Of a stretch of 64,000 nucleotides of DNA, positions 39,262-49,248 are shown piece after piece. The number at the start of each line of letters is the position of its first letter. Position 1 is the first letter of the stretch. This stretch comes from Pectobacterium carotovorum (lineage in GTDB: Bacteria; Pseudomonadota; Gammaproteobacteria; Enterobacterales; Enterobacteriaceae), in assembly GCA_016415585.1 (NCBI GenBank), contig CP066552.1, forward strand, positions 1,488,001 to 1,552,000. The letters are read 5' to 3'. The position numbers and the translations under genes are program-made. The notes below the pieces were generated by a model that made no database searches, was not told the DNA's origin, and worked only from the letters and a program-made list of their open reading frames with translations.

Positions 39262-40623
39262 TTATTGGGCGATACCGTCTCTATATGCTTGTTTTAATTG
39301 CGGCCAGTAATCCTGATTGGCTTCAATCATCTCGTCCAGAATGGCTTTGGCGTGCTGCATGGTTGGCACGGTACGGTTCAGGGTAAATGCCTGCAAGGCC
39401 TTCTCGTAGCTGCCTTCCAGCGTGGCTTCAACCAGTAATTGCTCAGACGCTAACTGCTGCTCCAGCAAGGCGCGATGGAACTGCGGAACATTCCCCATTC
39501 GCACCGGCTCTGGCCCTTGTGCGGTGATATAAGCGGGCACTTCTACCATCGCATCGTAAGGCAGATTGGCGATAGCGCCTTGGTTTTCGACGATCACCAG
39601 ATGGCGCTGGCGGAGATCGAACGCCAGCGAGCAGGCGACATCAACGATGAACGAACCGTGCACGCCAACGTGGAACGCATCCGACAGAATACCGGTTTCC
39701 TTGTAGCTGGCCGCCGCCGCAAACAGCTTCTTCTCACGCCCGTCCATCACTTCATTAGCGCGCGTGTAGTCAGGATCCTGATGCTCAACGATCTGGTTCG
39801 GCATCAGGTAGTACTGCAAATACGGATTCGGCACGAATTCCGGGAAATGATCCATGATTGGTTTGATATTGCGCCAAGTTTTCACCCATGATGGATCGGC
39901 GTGCTGCGGATCGGTATCGGCGGCATCGGCGGTCAACAGGCCGTAGCGAGCGATATGTTCGCGCAGTTCTGGCATACGATCGACACCGTCGACCAGCACG
40001 CGGGTAAACCAGCCAAAGTGATTCAGCCCGAAATAGTCCACGGTGATGTCGTGACGATCGACGCCCAGCACGGCGGCGATATTACGCATCGCGGCAACCG
40101 GCATATCGCAAATATTCAGCACGCGGGCGTTAGGACGCAGACGACGAACGCCTTCGGCAACAATCGCGGCAGGGTTGGAGTAATTGACGATCCACGCTTC
40201 TTTATGCGCATAGCGCTCAACCAGATCGATCAATTCGGCCATTGGCAGAATAGTACGCAGGCCGTAGGCCAGCCCGCCGGGGCCACAGGTTTCCTGCCCG
40301 ACGACGCCGTGGCGTAGTGGGATTTTTTCATCCTGCTCGCGCATTTTGTACTGGCCGACGCGCATCTGGGCAAAGACAAAGTGGGCGCCGCTAAACGCGG
40401 TCTCCGCGTCGGTTGTGACGGTAAAGACGATGCTGTCACTGTGGTCGCGAATCACCTTTTCCACCACCGGCGCGATGATGTCCTGCCGCGGGCCGTCGAT
40501 GTCATATAAACGAATCTCTGCCAGCGGGAAATCCGCAAGACGTACCATCAGACTTTTTACGATGCCCGGGGTATAGGTGCTGCCGCCACCGGCAATTGTC
40601 AGAATAAATGGGGGTTTCGTCAT
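39262..40623 (-). CDS. 6-phospho-alpha-glucosidase, glycoside hydrolase family 4
   Basis: NAD- and metal-dependent GH4 enzyme that splits phosphorylated alpha-glucosides delivered by the PTS permease upstream. The 453 residues have the NAD-binding GGGSTYTPGIVKSL, the metal-site Cys in LNICDMPVAA and the His in FGLNHFGWFTRV, the combination found in GlvA/AglB-type 6-phospho-alpha-glucosidases. The ATG at 40623 has CAGGAG 7 nt upstream; the frame is open further but without support. It follows the PTS gene by 13 nt. Exact sugar (maltose, palatinose or others) is not determined. Confidence 0.92.
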   Translation of the reverse strand: MTKPPFILTIAGGGSTYTPGIVKSLMVRLADFPLAEIRLYDIDGPRQDIIAPVVEKVIRDHSDSIVFTVTTDAETAFSGAHFVFAQMRVGQYKMREQDEKIPLRHGVVGQETCGPGGLAYGLRTILPMAELIDLVERYAHKEAWIVNYSNPAAIVAEGVRRLRPNARVLNICDMPVAAMRNIAAVLGVDRHDITVDYFGLNHFGWFTRVLVDGVDRMPELREHIARYGLLTADAADTDPQHADPSWVKTWRNIKPIMDHFPEFVPNPYLQYYLMPNQIVEHQDPDYTRANEVMDGREKKLFAAAASYKETGILSDAFHVGVHGSFIVDVACSLAFDLRQRHLVIVENQGAIANLPYDAMVEVPAYITAQGPEPVRMGNVPQFHRALLEQQLASEQLLVEATLEGSYEKALQAFTLNRTVPTMQHAKAILDEMIEANQDYWPQLKQAYRDGIAQ

Positions 40624-40636
40624 GGTGAGTCTCCTG

Positions 40637-42217
40637 TTAAAGCGCGTTTTCAACTGCTTCGCGTATAGTTTTGACGTGAAGTCCGTAAACCACCTGTACG
40701 TTGTTACCCTGTCGGATAACGGCTTTCGCACCGGTGTTCTTAAGCTGTTGTTCGTCTACCAAAGCGGGGTCGATGAGCGTGACCCGCAGGCGGGTGTAGC
40801 AGTTATCCACCACCTCGATATTGGGTTTGCCACCCAGCCCGGCGATGATGGTGGCACCAACAAGTTGGGCATCGCCTTTCACCGCGTCCTGCGTTTTTGC
40901 CGGATTCTCTGTCTTGGACTGATATTCGGTTTTGGAATAAAGCCGCGTCTCTTCCTCATCGGTTTCACGCCCTGGTGTTGGCATGTCGAAGTACAGAATC
41001 AGGAAGCGGAAGACGAAGAAGTAAATTACCGACATCGTCAGCCCAACCACGATGTACATCGGCCAGTTGGATTTCTCGATGCCCAGCGGTAGGTTATAAA
41101 GCAAGAAGTCGATGACGCCGTTGGCACCAATCGCATGCACACCCATGATGGAGAACAGCATCATCCCTATGCCGGTCAGTACGGCGTGGACGGCAAACAG
41201 CATGGGCGCGACGAACAGGAAGGAAAACTCCAGCGGTTCGGTGACGCCCAGTAAGAAAGAGGTAAAAGCGGCCGGAATCAGAATGGCTTTGGCGGCCAGC
41301 CGTTTTTCTGGCTTTGCTGTCACGTACATCGCCAGCGCAGCGGCCGTCAGACCAAACATTTTACTGATACCGCGCGCATCCCAGACCACGGTGGAACTCA
41401 GCTGTTTGACGTCCTGACAGGCCATTTCAGCAAAATAGATGTTGCGTGCGCCCTGATACAGCTTGCCGCACACCTCTGCGGTTCCGCCCAGTTCGGTGTA
41501 CAGGAACGGGGTATAGACCAGATGATGCAGTCCGGTGGGGATCAGCACGCGTTCGAGAAAGCCATATATCGCGATGCCAACAGGGCCCGCGCCTTTGATA
41601 GCGAAGGCCAGCCAGGTAATGCCGTGCTGAGCAAACGGCCACAGGGTGCTCATCGCAAAGCCCAGCGCAATCGCCAGCGGAATCACGAGAATGGCGACGA
41701 AGCAGTGACCGGAATAGATCGCCATCACGCCGTTAAACTGTTTACTGGAATAGCGGTTATACAGATAGCCTGCGAATCCACCGATCAGGATACCGGCGAA
41801 AACGCCCATTTCCAGAACCTGAACGCCCAGCACCATGCCTTGCCCGGCAGGGCGCATTTCTGCGGCAGGCACGAGCTTGCCCTGCAATTGCAGCGTGATG
41901 TTCATGGCATTAATGAAGATGATAAACATCACCAGACCAATCAGCGCAGCGTAGCCCTTATCGCGCTTTGCTAGTCCGATCGGAATCCCGACGGCGAACA
42001 CCAGCGCCAAATTAGCCAGAATCGCCACGGCAGATTTGGAAACCAGTTGACCAAAATCCTGAATCAAGGGGTGATTAAGTAAAGGGACGTAGCCCGCTAA
42101 ATTGCCGTTACCGAACACATTCCCAAATGCGATGAATAACCCGACAATCGGGAGTATCAGCACCGGCCCATACAGGGACTTGCCGAAATTTTGCAATGCA
42201 TTGACCGCTCTTTTCAT
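40637..42217 (-). CDS. PTS alpha-glucoside-specific EIICB permease
   Basis: Sugar-phosphorylating transporter of the glucose/maltose PTS superfamily, similar to GlvCB/AglA. The EIIC domain (about 1-400) has roughly ten membrane segments and the conserved GITEPLEF-like motif LLGVTEPLEFSFLFVAP. A linker of charged residues precedes the EIIB domain (from about 445), whose phospho-Cys lies in DNCYTRLRVTL; Tyr follows the Cys where Ala or Thr is more usual. No EIIA domain, so it must borrow one, probably Crr. 526 residues. Confidence 0.92.
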   Translation of the reverse strand: MKRAVNALQNFGKSLYGPVLILPIVGLFIAFGNVFGNGNLAGYVPLLNHPLIQDFGQLVSKSAVAILANLALVFAVGIPIGLAKRDKGYAALIGLVMFIIFINAMNITLQLQGKLVPAAEMRPAGQGMVLGVQVLEMGVFAGILIGGFAGYLYNRYSSKQFNGVMAIYSGHCFVAILVIPLAIALGFAMSTLWPFAQHGITWLAFAIKGAGPVGIAIYGFLERVLIPTGLHHLVYTPFLYTELGGTAEVCGKLYQGARNIYFAEMACQDVKQLSSTVVWDARGISKMFGLTAAALAMYVTAKPEKRLAAKAILIPAAFTSFLLGVTEPLEFSFLFVAPMLFAVHAVLTGIGMMLFSIMGVHAIGANGVIDFLLYNLPLGIEKSNWPMYIVVGLTMSVIYFFVFRFLILYFDMPTPGRETDEEETRLYSKTEYQSKTENPAKTQDAVKGDAQLVGATIIAGLGGKPNIEVVDNCYTRLRVTLIDPALVDEQQLKNTGAKAVIRQGNNVQVVYGLHVKTIREAVENAL

Positions 42218-42297
42218 TATCAGCCCTCTTACTGGCCATTATGGTGGGTACAGCAGCAAGGCTAGCAGTGAATGACAAAGAGATTCCAGTTATCTTA

Positions 42298-42336
42298 TTG
42301 TTTTAAAAACAAATAACCTATAACGTTACAAGTAAC
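42298..42336. promoter_or_regulatory. Two palindromes upstream of the PTS operon
   Basis: TTGTTTTAAAAACAA (42298-42312) is a perfect 15-bp palindrome, and GTTACAAGTAAC (42325-42336) has 5-bp arms. Both are 80-120 nt upstream of the PTS start. They are candidate operators for a sugar regulator; no motif I know matches exactly. Confidence 0.45.
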
Positions 42337-42432
42337 CTTCAGAACTGTGATCGCCGATGATTTGTTACATTCAGTACTGGGCGGTGGGAAACGAAAAAGC
42401 ACGAGGCGTAATCGTTAATGAAGAGAGGGTGA

Positions 42433-42465
42433 GAGGTAATATTTTTTTTAATAAAATGTTACCTC
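42433..42465. other. Inverted repeat with an AT-rich loop
   Basis: GAGGTAA and TTACCTC are separated by 19 nt of A/T-rich sequence, 216 nt upstream of the PTS start and just before the ndk-side ERIC. Role unknown. Confidence 0.35.
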
Positions 42466-42493
42466 CTTGGTAGGCAACAAAGGCCGCTACCCT

Positions 42494-42499
42494 TATAAT
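42494..42499 (+). promoter_or_regulatory. Candidate -10 element for ndk, upstream of the ERIC
   Basis: TATAAT in the context CTTATAATCTGCG. No consensus -35 at normal spacing (TTGGTA at 42468 is 20 nt away). If used, the transcript would include the ERIC. Confidence 0.35.
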
Positions 42500-42522
42500 C
42501 TGCGCCACTTTCACTGGCTGGG

Positions 42523-42718
<196 letters not shown>

Positions 42719-42729
42719 GATACAATTCT

Positions 42730-42735
42730 TATAAT
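42730..42735 (+). promoter_or_regulatory. Candidate -10 element for ndk, downstream of the ERIC
   Basis: TATAAT in the context CTTATAATCCGGC, 37 nt upstream of the ndk ATG. A -35 at 17-nt spacing would fall within the ERIC end (TTATTT), so the repeat may supply part of the promoter. Confidence 0.5.
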
Positions 42736-42772
42736 CCGGCTGTAATCTGACAGTTTAGTTAATGAGGTCAAT

Positions 42773-43201
42773 ATGACGATAGAACGTACCTTCTCCATCG
42801 TAAAACCTAATGCGGTTGCCAAGAATGCCATCGGTGCGATTTACGCACGCTTTGAAAGCGCAGGTTTTACCATTGTTGCGGCTAAAATGCTGCGTCTGAG
42901 CCGTGAGCAAGCGGAAGGTTTTTACGCTGAGCATAAAGGCAAGCCGTTCTTTGATGGCCTGGTCGAATTCATGATGTCTGGCCCGATCATGGTGCAGGTG
43001 CTGGAAAGTGAAAACGCCGTCCAACGTAACCGTGACATCATGGGTGCCACTAACCCAGCAAACGCATTGGCGGGAACGCTGCGTGCTGATTACGCGGACA
43101 GCTTCACGGCGAACGCGGTACACGGTTCTGATTCTATCGAATCTGCTCAGCGTGAAATCGCTTATTTCTTCAGCGATGACGAAATCTGCGCGCGCGCGTA
43201 A
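42773..43201 (+). CDS. ndk: Nucleoside diphosphate kinase
   Basis: Equilibrates nucleoside di- and triphosphates through a phospho-His intermediate. The 142 residues contain the catalytic His117 in NAVHGSDS and the N-terminal [20 protein letters not shown] lies just upstream of the ATG. Followed by a strong terminator, so probably monocistronic. Confidence 0.97.
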   Translation: MTIERTFSIVKPNAVAKNAIGAIYARFESAGFTIVAAKMLRLSREQAEGFYAEHKGKPFFDGLVEFMMSGPIMVQVLESENAVQRNRDIMGATNPANALAGTLRADYADSFTANAVHGSDSIESAQREIAYFFSDDEICARA

Positions 43202-43335
43202 TGTTGCGTGTGATAAACAGGTTAGCGCGTGTGATGTTGCTTCTTTTTCGTTGCGTTAGTGTGCAGTGTCGAAGTAATGACACAGAAAAAAAGCGGTGAT
43301 GGTGGCTTACCTGTTTTAAACTTTGTACAATGCTG

Positions 43336-43374
43336 CGCCCCGGATGAGCCTGCACTTATCCGGGGCGTTTCTTT
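43336..43374 (+). terminator. Intrinsic terminator of ndk
   Basis: CGCCCCGGAT and ATCCGGGGCG form a perfect 10-bp stem around a 12-nt loop, followed by TTTCTTT. Confidence 0.9.
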
Positions 43375-43442
43375 GGTCATAACCATCGAATTCAACCTTC
43401 TTTTTAGCGCCATAACGTGTAATAACGAGGCCAGGATTGACA

Positions 43443-44699
43443 ATGTCTAAGCAAATCGCGTCTGAAACCGTCGTGTCTGAAATGACGGCATCTAACACTA
43501 CCGCATCTAAAACTACCGTATCCGAGCAAACCGTGTCCGAATTCTCTCCGGCGTCCGCTGATGCCTCTCAATCCGTCAAAGCCAGTGCGGAAAAAATCAA
43601 CCTGTTGGATCTTAACCGCCAGCAAATGCGTGACCTCTTCATGTCGATGGGAGAGAAACCGTTCCGCGCCGATCAGGTTATGAAGTGGATTTATCACTAC
43701 TGCTGTGATGACTTCAACCAGATGACGGATATTAACAAAGTTTTCCGCAGCAAATTGCAGGAGATCGCTGAAATTCGCGCCCCTGAAGTGGTGGACGAGC
43801 AGCGCTCTTCCGATGGCACCATCAAGTGGGCGATTCTGGTGGGCGGTCAACGGGTTGAAACGGTTTATATTCCAGAAGAAGATCGCGCCACGCTGTGTGT
43901 GTCGTCTCAGGTAGGCTGTGCGCTGGAGTGCAAATTCTGTTCAACGGCGCAGCAGGGCTTTAACCGTAACCTGCGCGTATCGGAGATCATCGGTCAGGTG
44001 TGGCGTGCGGCGAAGATTATCGGTGCGTTTAAAGTTACCGGCCAGCGTCCAATCACCAACGTTGTGATGATGGGAATGGGCGAACCGCTGCTGAACCTGA
44101 CTAACGTGGTGCCAGCGATGGAAATCATGCTGGATGACTTCGGCTTTGGTTTATCCAAGCGCCGTGTGACGCTGTCCACGTCAGGCGTGGTGCCTGCGTT
44201 GGATAAACTGGGCGATATGATCGATGTTGCGCTGGCGATTTCTCTGCATGCGCCGACTGACGACATCCGCAACGAAATCATGCCGATCAACAAAAAGTAC
44301 AATATCGAGACGTTCCTGAGCGCGGTACGTCGCTATCTGGAGAAATCCAATGCGAATCAGGGACGTGTTACCGTTGAGTATGTGATGTTGGATCATATCA
44401 ATGACGGCACCGAACACGCGCATCAACTGGCTGAGTGCCTGAAAGATACGCCGTGCAAGATCAACCTGATTCCGTGGAACCCGTTCCCTGGCGCGCCGTA
44501 TGGCCGCAGCTCAAACAGCCGCGTTGACCGTTTCTCCAAGGTACTGATGGAGTATGGTTTCACGACGATCGTACGTAAAACCCGTGGGGATGATATTGAT
44601 GCTGCCTGCGGTCAGTTGGCGGGGGAAGTCGTAGACAGAACCAAACGTACGCTGAAGAAGAAAATGGCCGGTGAACCTATCACGGTGAAAGCGGTCTGA
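43443..44699 (+). CDS. rlmN: Dual-specificity 23S rRNA/tRNA adenine C2-methyltransferase RlmN
   Basis: Radical-SAM enzyme that makes 2-methyladenosine at 23S rRNA A2503 and tRNA A37. The 418 residues match E. coli RlmN from [16 protein letters not shown] on. The CxxxCxxC cluster motif is CALECKFC (about 159-166) and the methyl-carrying Cys lies in [11 protein letters not shown]. The N-terminus is 34 residues longer than in E. coli and consists of a Ser/Thr-rich 5-residue repeat encoded by 15-bp units. The ATG at 43443 is used; an in-frame TTG two codons upstream is less likely. Confidence 0.96.
   Translation: MSKQIASETVVSEMTASNTTASKTTVSEQTVSEFSPASADASQSVKASAEKINLLDLNRQQMRDLFMSMGEKPFRADQVMKWIYHYCCDDFNQMTDINKVFRSKLQEIAEIRAPEVVDEQRSSDGTIKWAILVGGQRVETVYIPEEDRATLCVSSQVGCALECKFCSTAQQGFNRNLRVSEIIGQVWRAAKIIGAFKVTGQRPITNVVMMGMGEPLLNLTNVVPAMEIMLDDFGFGLSKRRVTLSTSGVVPALDKLGDMIDVALAISLHAPTDDIRNEIMPINKKYNIETFLSAVRRYLEKSNANQGRVTVEYVMLDHINDGTEHAHQLAECLKDTPCKINLIPWNPFPGAPYGRSSNSRVDRFSKVLMEYGFTTIVRKTRGDDIDAACGQLAGEVVDRTKRTLKKKMAGEPITVKAV
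43467..43544 (+). repeat. 15-bp coding tandem repeat in rlmN
   Basis: ACGGCATCTAACACT, ACCGCATCTAAAACT, ACCGTATCCGAGCAA and ACCGTGTCCGAATTC run in register from 43485, giving [21 protein letters not shown] related 18-nt unit (TVVSEM) precedes them at 43467. Confidence 0.8.
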
Positions 44700-44875
44700 T
44701 AGCAAATGGTCGCGGGTTAACGTAGAAGCGCTAACCCGACGTCATCCGCTGGGCTAATTTGCAGGGCAAAAGTAGGCAAATTGCGAGGTGCGCCGCGTTG
44801 TTGTCAGGTTTGACTGCCACCCTGTTCATATTCAGGTAACCTCTTTGGCTAGGACGACAAGGCGAGGGAACAGGG

Positions 44876-45673
44876 ATGGCAAAGCCACTATCACAGGGAT
44901 TTTCTTTAGTGCAGGGAATGTCTTTATCACAGGGAACGTATTGGCTGAGTGGCCTGTTCGCGCTGCTGTTGCTGGTGGGGTGTGTGAAATCGCCTCAGGA
45001 GACGACAAATCCAGCGGTCGCCCAAACCCGCTTGCAGTTAGGGTTGACCTATCTGGCGCACAATAATCTGGATGCGGCTCGGCAGAATCTTGAGAAGGCG
45101 GTAGCGATTGCTCCGCAGGATTATCGAACACAATTGGGGATGGCGCTTTACGAGCAGCGGATAGGTGAAAACCGTCTGGCTGAACAGCGTTATCAGCATG
45201 TGTTGAACATGGCGCCGGAAAATGGCAGCGTCATGAATAATTACGGTGCGTTTCTGTGTAGTTTAGGGCAGTATGTAGCGGCTCAGCGACAGTTTAGTGC
45301 GGCTGCACAACTTCCTGATTACAGTCAGGTTGCTGATGCGTTGGAAAATGCGGGATACTGCTTTTTCAATGCCGGACAGACTGAAGACGCGCGCAATTTA
45401 TTAAGTCGGGCGCTGAAGTATGACCCGACGAAAGGCAGTGCCTTGCTGGCGGAAGCAAACCAACAGTTTGCTGCCGGGAAAAATGAGCAAGCGCGGCTGC
45501 TGCTTGATGTTTATCAGCATATTCTTCCGGCCAGTGCCGAAAGCTTATGGTTACAGATTCGTTTCGCCGCGTTAGCGGGCCATGATGGCGATAAAGAACG
45601 TTATGGCAACGTGCTGGCGCGAAGTTTTCCACAATCTAAACAGTACCAGCATTTCTTAGCTAATGAATACTGA
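44876..45673 (+). CDS. pilW: Type IV pilus biogenesis/stability lipoprotein PilW (PilF)
   Basis: Outer-membrane TPR lipoprotein; the Pseudomonas homologue PilF is the pilotin for secretin PilQ. Lipobox LLVGC with Cys36, then TPR units such as [20 protein letters not shown] and [20 protein letters not shown]. The 265 residues begin with three 6-residue repeats ([18 protein letters not shown]) before the hydrophobic part of the signal. GAGGG upstream supports the ATG at 44876. Overlaps rodZ by 11 nt. Confidence 0.9.
   Translation: MAKPLSQGFSLVQGMSLSQGTYWLSGLFALLLLVGCVKSPQETTNPAVAQTRLQLGLTYLAHNNLDAARQNLEKAVAIAPQDYRTQLGMALYEQRIGENRLAEQRYQHVLNMAPENGSVMNNYGAFLCSLGQYVAAQRQFSAAAQLPDYSQVADALENAGYCFFNAGQTEDARNLLSRALKYDPTKGSALLAEANQQFAAGKNEQARLLLDVYQHILPASAESLWLQIRFAALAGHDGDKERYGNVLARSFPQSKQYQHFLANEY
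44888..44941 (+). repeat. 18-bp coding tandem repeat in pilW
   Basis: Three in-frame 18-nt units (44888, 44906, 44924) of the pattern CTATCACAGGGATTTTCT encode [12 protein letters not shown] and LSQGTY in the n-region of the lipoprotein signal. Confidence 0.75.
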
Positions 45674-46661
45674 AGCCACCCAAGATACAACAGAAGCAAA
45701 ACTACCTGGCGAACGTCTGCGTGAGGCGCGTGAACGCCTTGGGCTAACTCAGCAAACTATTGCTGAGCGTTTGTGCCTTAAAATCACCACCGTTCGCGAT
45801 ATTGAAGACGGTACGACGCCTGCCGATTTAGCGCCGACTTTTCTGCGCGGCTATATCCGTTCTTATGCCAAGCTGGTTCATTTACCCGAAGATGAACTGC
45901 TTCCCTCTGTGGATAAGCAGGCCATACCTAAAACGATCTCAGTTTCGCCGATGCAGAGTTTTTCGCTGAAAAAAAGCCGCAAAAAGCGTGATGGCTGGTT
46001 GATGACAATCACCTGGCTGGTTGTGCTGGTTGTTCTGGGGCTAACGGGCGCATGGTGGTGGCAAAACCATCAGGCTCAGCAGGCGGAAATCAACAGCATG
46101 GTCGATCATGCCAGCTCGATACAGGCACAAACGGAAGGGCAGTCCGTTCCGCTAATGGACAACGGCACCGCGCAGGAAATAGAGACACCGGGTTCTGCTC
46201 CGGCTCCGGCTTCTACGCCAGTCGACCTTTCTGCCACTGGAACAGAGACACCTTCAACACCTTCTTCTGTTTCTACACCGTCTGCTGCACCGTCCAGCCA
46301 ATCACCTTCACTCGCGAACGCCGCACAGCCACAAACTGCGGGTAATGTTCTGCTGGGGGCTGGGGCTGTCGCACCCGCTGCGGGTACGGTAGCGGAAGCT
46401 AATTCCGTCTCTGCGGCTCATGCATTGGTGATGACTTTCACGGCCGATTGCTGGCTGGAAGTCACGGATGCCAGCGGTAAGAAACTGTTCAGCGGCATGC
46501 AGCGCAATGGTGGCACACTGAACCTTGATGGTCAGTCACCCTATAAACTTAAAATTGGTGCGCCTGCTGCGGTACAAATTCAATTTCAAGGCAAGCCAGT
46601 CGATTTAAGCCGATTCGTGCGCAGCAGTCAGGTTGCACGCCTGACGCTAACGGCCGAATAA
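45663..46661 (+). CDS. rodZ: Cytoskeleton protein RodZ
   Basis: Bitopic membrane protein that links MreB to the cell-wall elongation machinery. The N-terminal helix-turn-helix (about 18-85, [20 protein letters not shown]) binds MreB. A membrane segment lies at about 117-136 ([20 protein letters not shown]). Next comes a Ser/Pro/Thr-rich periplasmic linker (about 165-235) and a C-terminal beta-domain ([20 protein letters not shown]). 332 residues. Order rlmN-pilW-rodZ-ispG-hisS is conserved. Confidence 0.95.
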   Translation: MNTEATQDTTEAKLPGERLREARERLGLTQQTIAERLCLKITTVRDIEDGTTPADLAPTFLRGYIRSYAKLVHLPEDELLPSVDKQAIPKTISVSPMQSFSLKKSRKKRDGWLMTITWLVVLVVLGLTGAWWWQNHQAQQAEINSMVDHASSIQAQTEGQSVPLMDNGTAQEIETPGSAPAPASTPVDLSATGTETPSTPSSVSTPSAAPSSQSPSLANAAQPQTAGNVLLGAGAVAPAAGTVAEANSVSAAHALVMTFTADCWLEVTDASGKKLFSGMQRNGGTLNLDGQSPYKLKIGAPAAVQIQFQGKPVDLSRFVRSSQVARLTLTAE

Positions 46662-46701
46662 CGTGTTGTTTAAGTAAGACTGCAATGTTGGAGATGAAGT
46701 A

Positions 46702-47823
46702 ATGCATAACGCTGCACCCATAACCCGTCGAAAATCAACACGGATTTACGTCGGCAAGGTGCCTGTTGGTGATGGCGCACCGATTGCGGTGCAATCTATG
46801 ACCAACACCCGAACCACCGACGTTGAAGCTACCGTCAACCAAATCAGAGCACTGGAACGCGTTGGCGTCGATATCGTCCGCGTTTCTGTGCCAACAATGG
46901 ACGCGGCCGAAGCCTTTAAGCTTATCAAACAGCAGGTGAATGTCCCGCTCGTCGCCGACATTCATTTTGACTACCGCATTGCGCTGAAAGTCGCAGAATA
47001 CGGCGTCGACTGTCTGCGCATCAACCCCGGCAATATTGGTAATGAAGAGCGTATTCGCTCGGTTGTCGACTGTGCGCGTTACAATAATATCCCGATCCGC
47101 ATTGGCGTTAACGGCGGTTCGCTGGAAAAAGATTTGCAGGAAAAATACGGTGAACCAACGCCGGAAGCGCTGCTGGAATCAGCGATGCGCCATGTCGATA
47201 TTCTTGACCGCCTGAACTTCGATCAGTTTAAAGTCAGCGTCAAAGCTTCGGATGTTTTTCTCGCGGTGCAATCCTATCGTCTGCTGGCTGCGCGTATCGA
47301 TCAGCCGTTGCACCTCGGCATCACCGAAGCGGGTGGTGCACGTAGCGGTGCGGTGAAGTCGGCTATCGGCCTCGGTCTGCTGCTGTCTGAAGGTATTGGC
47401 GACACGCTGCGCATCTCGCTGGCGGCCGATCCGGTTGAAGAAGTGAAAGTTGGCTTCGATATCCTGAAGTCACTGCGCATTCGTGCGCGCGGAATTAACT
47501 TCATTGCTTGCCCGACCTGCTCTCGCCAGGAATTTGACGTGATTGGTACGGTGAACGCACTGGAACAACGGCTGGAAGATCTTATCACGCCGATGGATGT
47601 CTCGATTATTGGCTGTGTGGTGAATGGCCCCGGTGAAGCGCTGGTGTCGACCATTGGCGTCACGGGTGGACACAATAAGAGCGGCTTCTATGAAGACGGC
47701 GTGCGGCAGAGAGAGCGCTTCGATAACGAACAGATGATCGATCAGTTAGAAGCCAAGATCCGCGCGAAAGCCTCCATGATGGACGAAAATCAGCGTATTA
47801 CCGTCAATCTGGTAGATAAGTAA
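46702..47823 (+). CDS. ispG: 4-hydroxy-3-methylbut-2-en-1-yl diphosphate synthase IspG (GcpE)
   Basis: [4Fe-4S] enzyme of the MEP isoprenoid pathway. The 373 residues have an N-terminal TIM barrel ([20 protein letters not shown]) and C-terminal cluster domain with ligands in [11 protein letters not shown] (near 270) and [11 protein letters not shown], including the Glu ligand. GGAGATGAAGTA precedes the ATG. Its substrate pathway feeds the menaquinone side chain, though the genes are unlinked. Confidence 0.97.
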   Translation: MHNAAPITRRKSTRIYVGKVPVGDGAPIAVQSMTNTRTTDVEATVNQIRALERVGVDIVRVSVPTMDAAEAFKLIKQQVNVPLVADIHFDYRIALKVAEYGVDCLRINPGNIGNEERIRSVVDCARYNNIPIRIGVNGGSLEKDLQEKYGEPTPEALLESAMRHVDILDRLNFDQFKVSVKASDVFLAVQSYRLLAARIDQPLHLGITEAGGARSGAVKSAIGLGLLLSEGIGDTLRISLAADPVEEVKVGFDILKSLRIRARGINFIACPTCSRQEFDVIGTVNALEQRLEDLITPMDVSIIGCVVNGPGEALVSTIGVTGGHNKSGFYEDGVRQRERFDNEQMIDQLEAKIRAKASMMDENQRITVNLVDK

Positions 47824-47833
47824 CTCTGACGGC

Positions 47834-47851
47834 GTGACGGTCTGCCGTCAC
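47834..47851 (+). other. Hairpin after ispG
   Basis: GTGACGG and CCGTCAC form a 7-bp stem with a 4-nt loop, without a T-run. It may mark partial termination before the hisS promoter. Confidence 0.4.
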
Positions 47852-47894
47852 CCGCCTAATTCACGATTCCTGAACCCGATGGGGAGGCCCCGCA

Positions 47895-47924
47895 TTGAAG
47901 ATGCGACGACAATCCCTCTATAAT
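47895..47924 (+). promoter_or_regulatory. Probable hisS promoter
   Basis: TTGAAG (47895-47900) and TATAAT (47919-47924) are spaced by 18 nt and lie 37 nt upstream of the hisS start codon. Confidence 0.7.
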
Positions 47925-47960
47925 CGGGTTTATTTTTTGAAAAACGCATAGAGAACTGAC

Positions 47961-49235
47961 GTGGCAAAAAATATTCAAGCCATCCGTGGCATGAACGATT
48001 ACCTGCCAGCCGAAACGGCATTGTGGCAGCGTATTGAAAACAGCCTGAAACAGGTGCTCAGCGGCTACGGCTATAATGAAATTCGTTTGCCGATTGTCGA
48101 GCAAACGCCGCTGTTTAAGCGCGCTATTGGCGAAGTGACCGATGTCGTCGAAAAAGAGATGTATACCTTTGACGATCGCAATGGCGATAGCCTGACTCTG
48201 CGCCCGGAAGGGACGGCAGGCTGCGTCCGCGCCGGTATTGAGCACGGTATTCTCTATAATCAGGAACAGCGGCTGTGGTATGTCGGCCCAATGTTCCGCT
48301 ACGAGCGTCCGCAGAAAGGGCGCTATCGTCAGTTCCATCAGTTGGGCTGTGAAGTGTTTGGTCTGCAAGGGCCGGATATTGATGCCGAACTGATCCTGAT
48401 GACGGCCCGCTGGTGGCGTGTGCTGGGCATCGCCGATCATGTGAAGCTGGAACTGAACTCGATTGGTTCATTAGACGCGCGTGCGCGCTATCGCGAAGCG
48501 CTGGTGGCGTTCCTCGAACAGCATAAAGATCAGCTGGATGAAGACTGCCTGCGTCGGATGTACACCAACCCGCTGCGCGTTCTGGATACGAAAAATCCGC
48601 AGATTCAGGTGTTGCTGAATGACGCCCCGGTGCTGACGGACTACCTGGATGACGAATCGCGTGCACACTTTGAAGCGCTGGGTGAACTTTTAACGCAGTC
48701 CGGTATCCCATATACCGTTAATCCACGTCTGGTCCGCGGTTTGGATTACTATAACCGCACCGTATTTGAGTGGGTGACGACCAGTCTGGGCGCGCAGGGC
48801 ACGGTCTGTGCCGGTGGGCGTTATGATGGTATGGTGGAACAACTGGGCGGGCACGCGACGCCAGCGGTTGGTTTTGCAATGGGTCTGGAACGTCTGGTTC
48901 TGCTGGTGCAGTCTGTGAACTCGGATTTCAAAGCACAGCCGAATGTGGATGTTTATCTGATTTCTTCCGGTACAGGAACGCAGGTTGCCGCGATGCAACT
49001 GGCGGAGAAATTACGTGACGCGCTGCCGCAGTTGAAACTGATGACCAACTACGGTGGCGGCAACTTTAAGAAGCAATTTGCCCGTGCTGATAAATGGGGC
49101 GCACGCGTCGCATTGGTATTAGGCGAAAATGAAGTGGCGGCCGGTCAGGTTGTGGTTAAAAACCTGAGCAATGGCGAGCAGGATACATTGGCACAGGCCG
49201 ACGTCGCATCGCGGCTGGCAACGTTACTGGATTGA
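47961..49235 (+). CDS. hisS: Histidyl-tRNA synthetase
   Basis: Class II aminoacyl-tRNA synthetase for histidine. The 424 residues show motif 2-type [20 protein letters not shown], the histidine-specific [15 protein letters not shown], and motif 3 GFAMGLERL, followed by the anticodon-binding domain (from about 325). Starts with [19 protein letters not shown], as in the family. yfgM begins 13 nt after its stop. Confidence 0.97.
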   Translation: MAKNIQAIRGMNDYLPAETALWQRIENSLKQVLSGYGYNEIRLPIVEQTPLFKRAIGEVTDVVEKEMYTFDDRNGDSLTLRPEGTAGCVRAGIEHGILYNQEQRLWYVGPMFRYERPQKGRYRQFHQLGCEVFGLQGPDIDAELILMTARWWRVLGIADHVKLELNSIGSLDARARYREALVAFLEQHKDQLDEDCLRRMYTNPLRVLDTKNPQIQVLLNDAPVLTDYLDDESRAHFEALGELLTQSGIPYTVNPRLVRGLDYYNRTVFEWVTTSLGAQGTVCAGGRYDGMVEQLGGHATPAVGFAMGLERLVLLVQSVNSDFKAQPNVDVYLISSGTGTQVAAMQLAEKLRDALPQLKLMTNYGGGNFKKQFARADKWGARVALVLGENEVAAGQVVVKNLSNGEQDTLAQADVASRLATLLD

Positions 49236-49248
49236 GGAGAGAGACACC

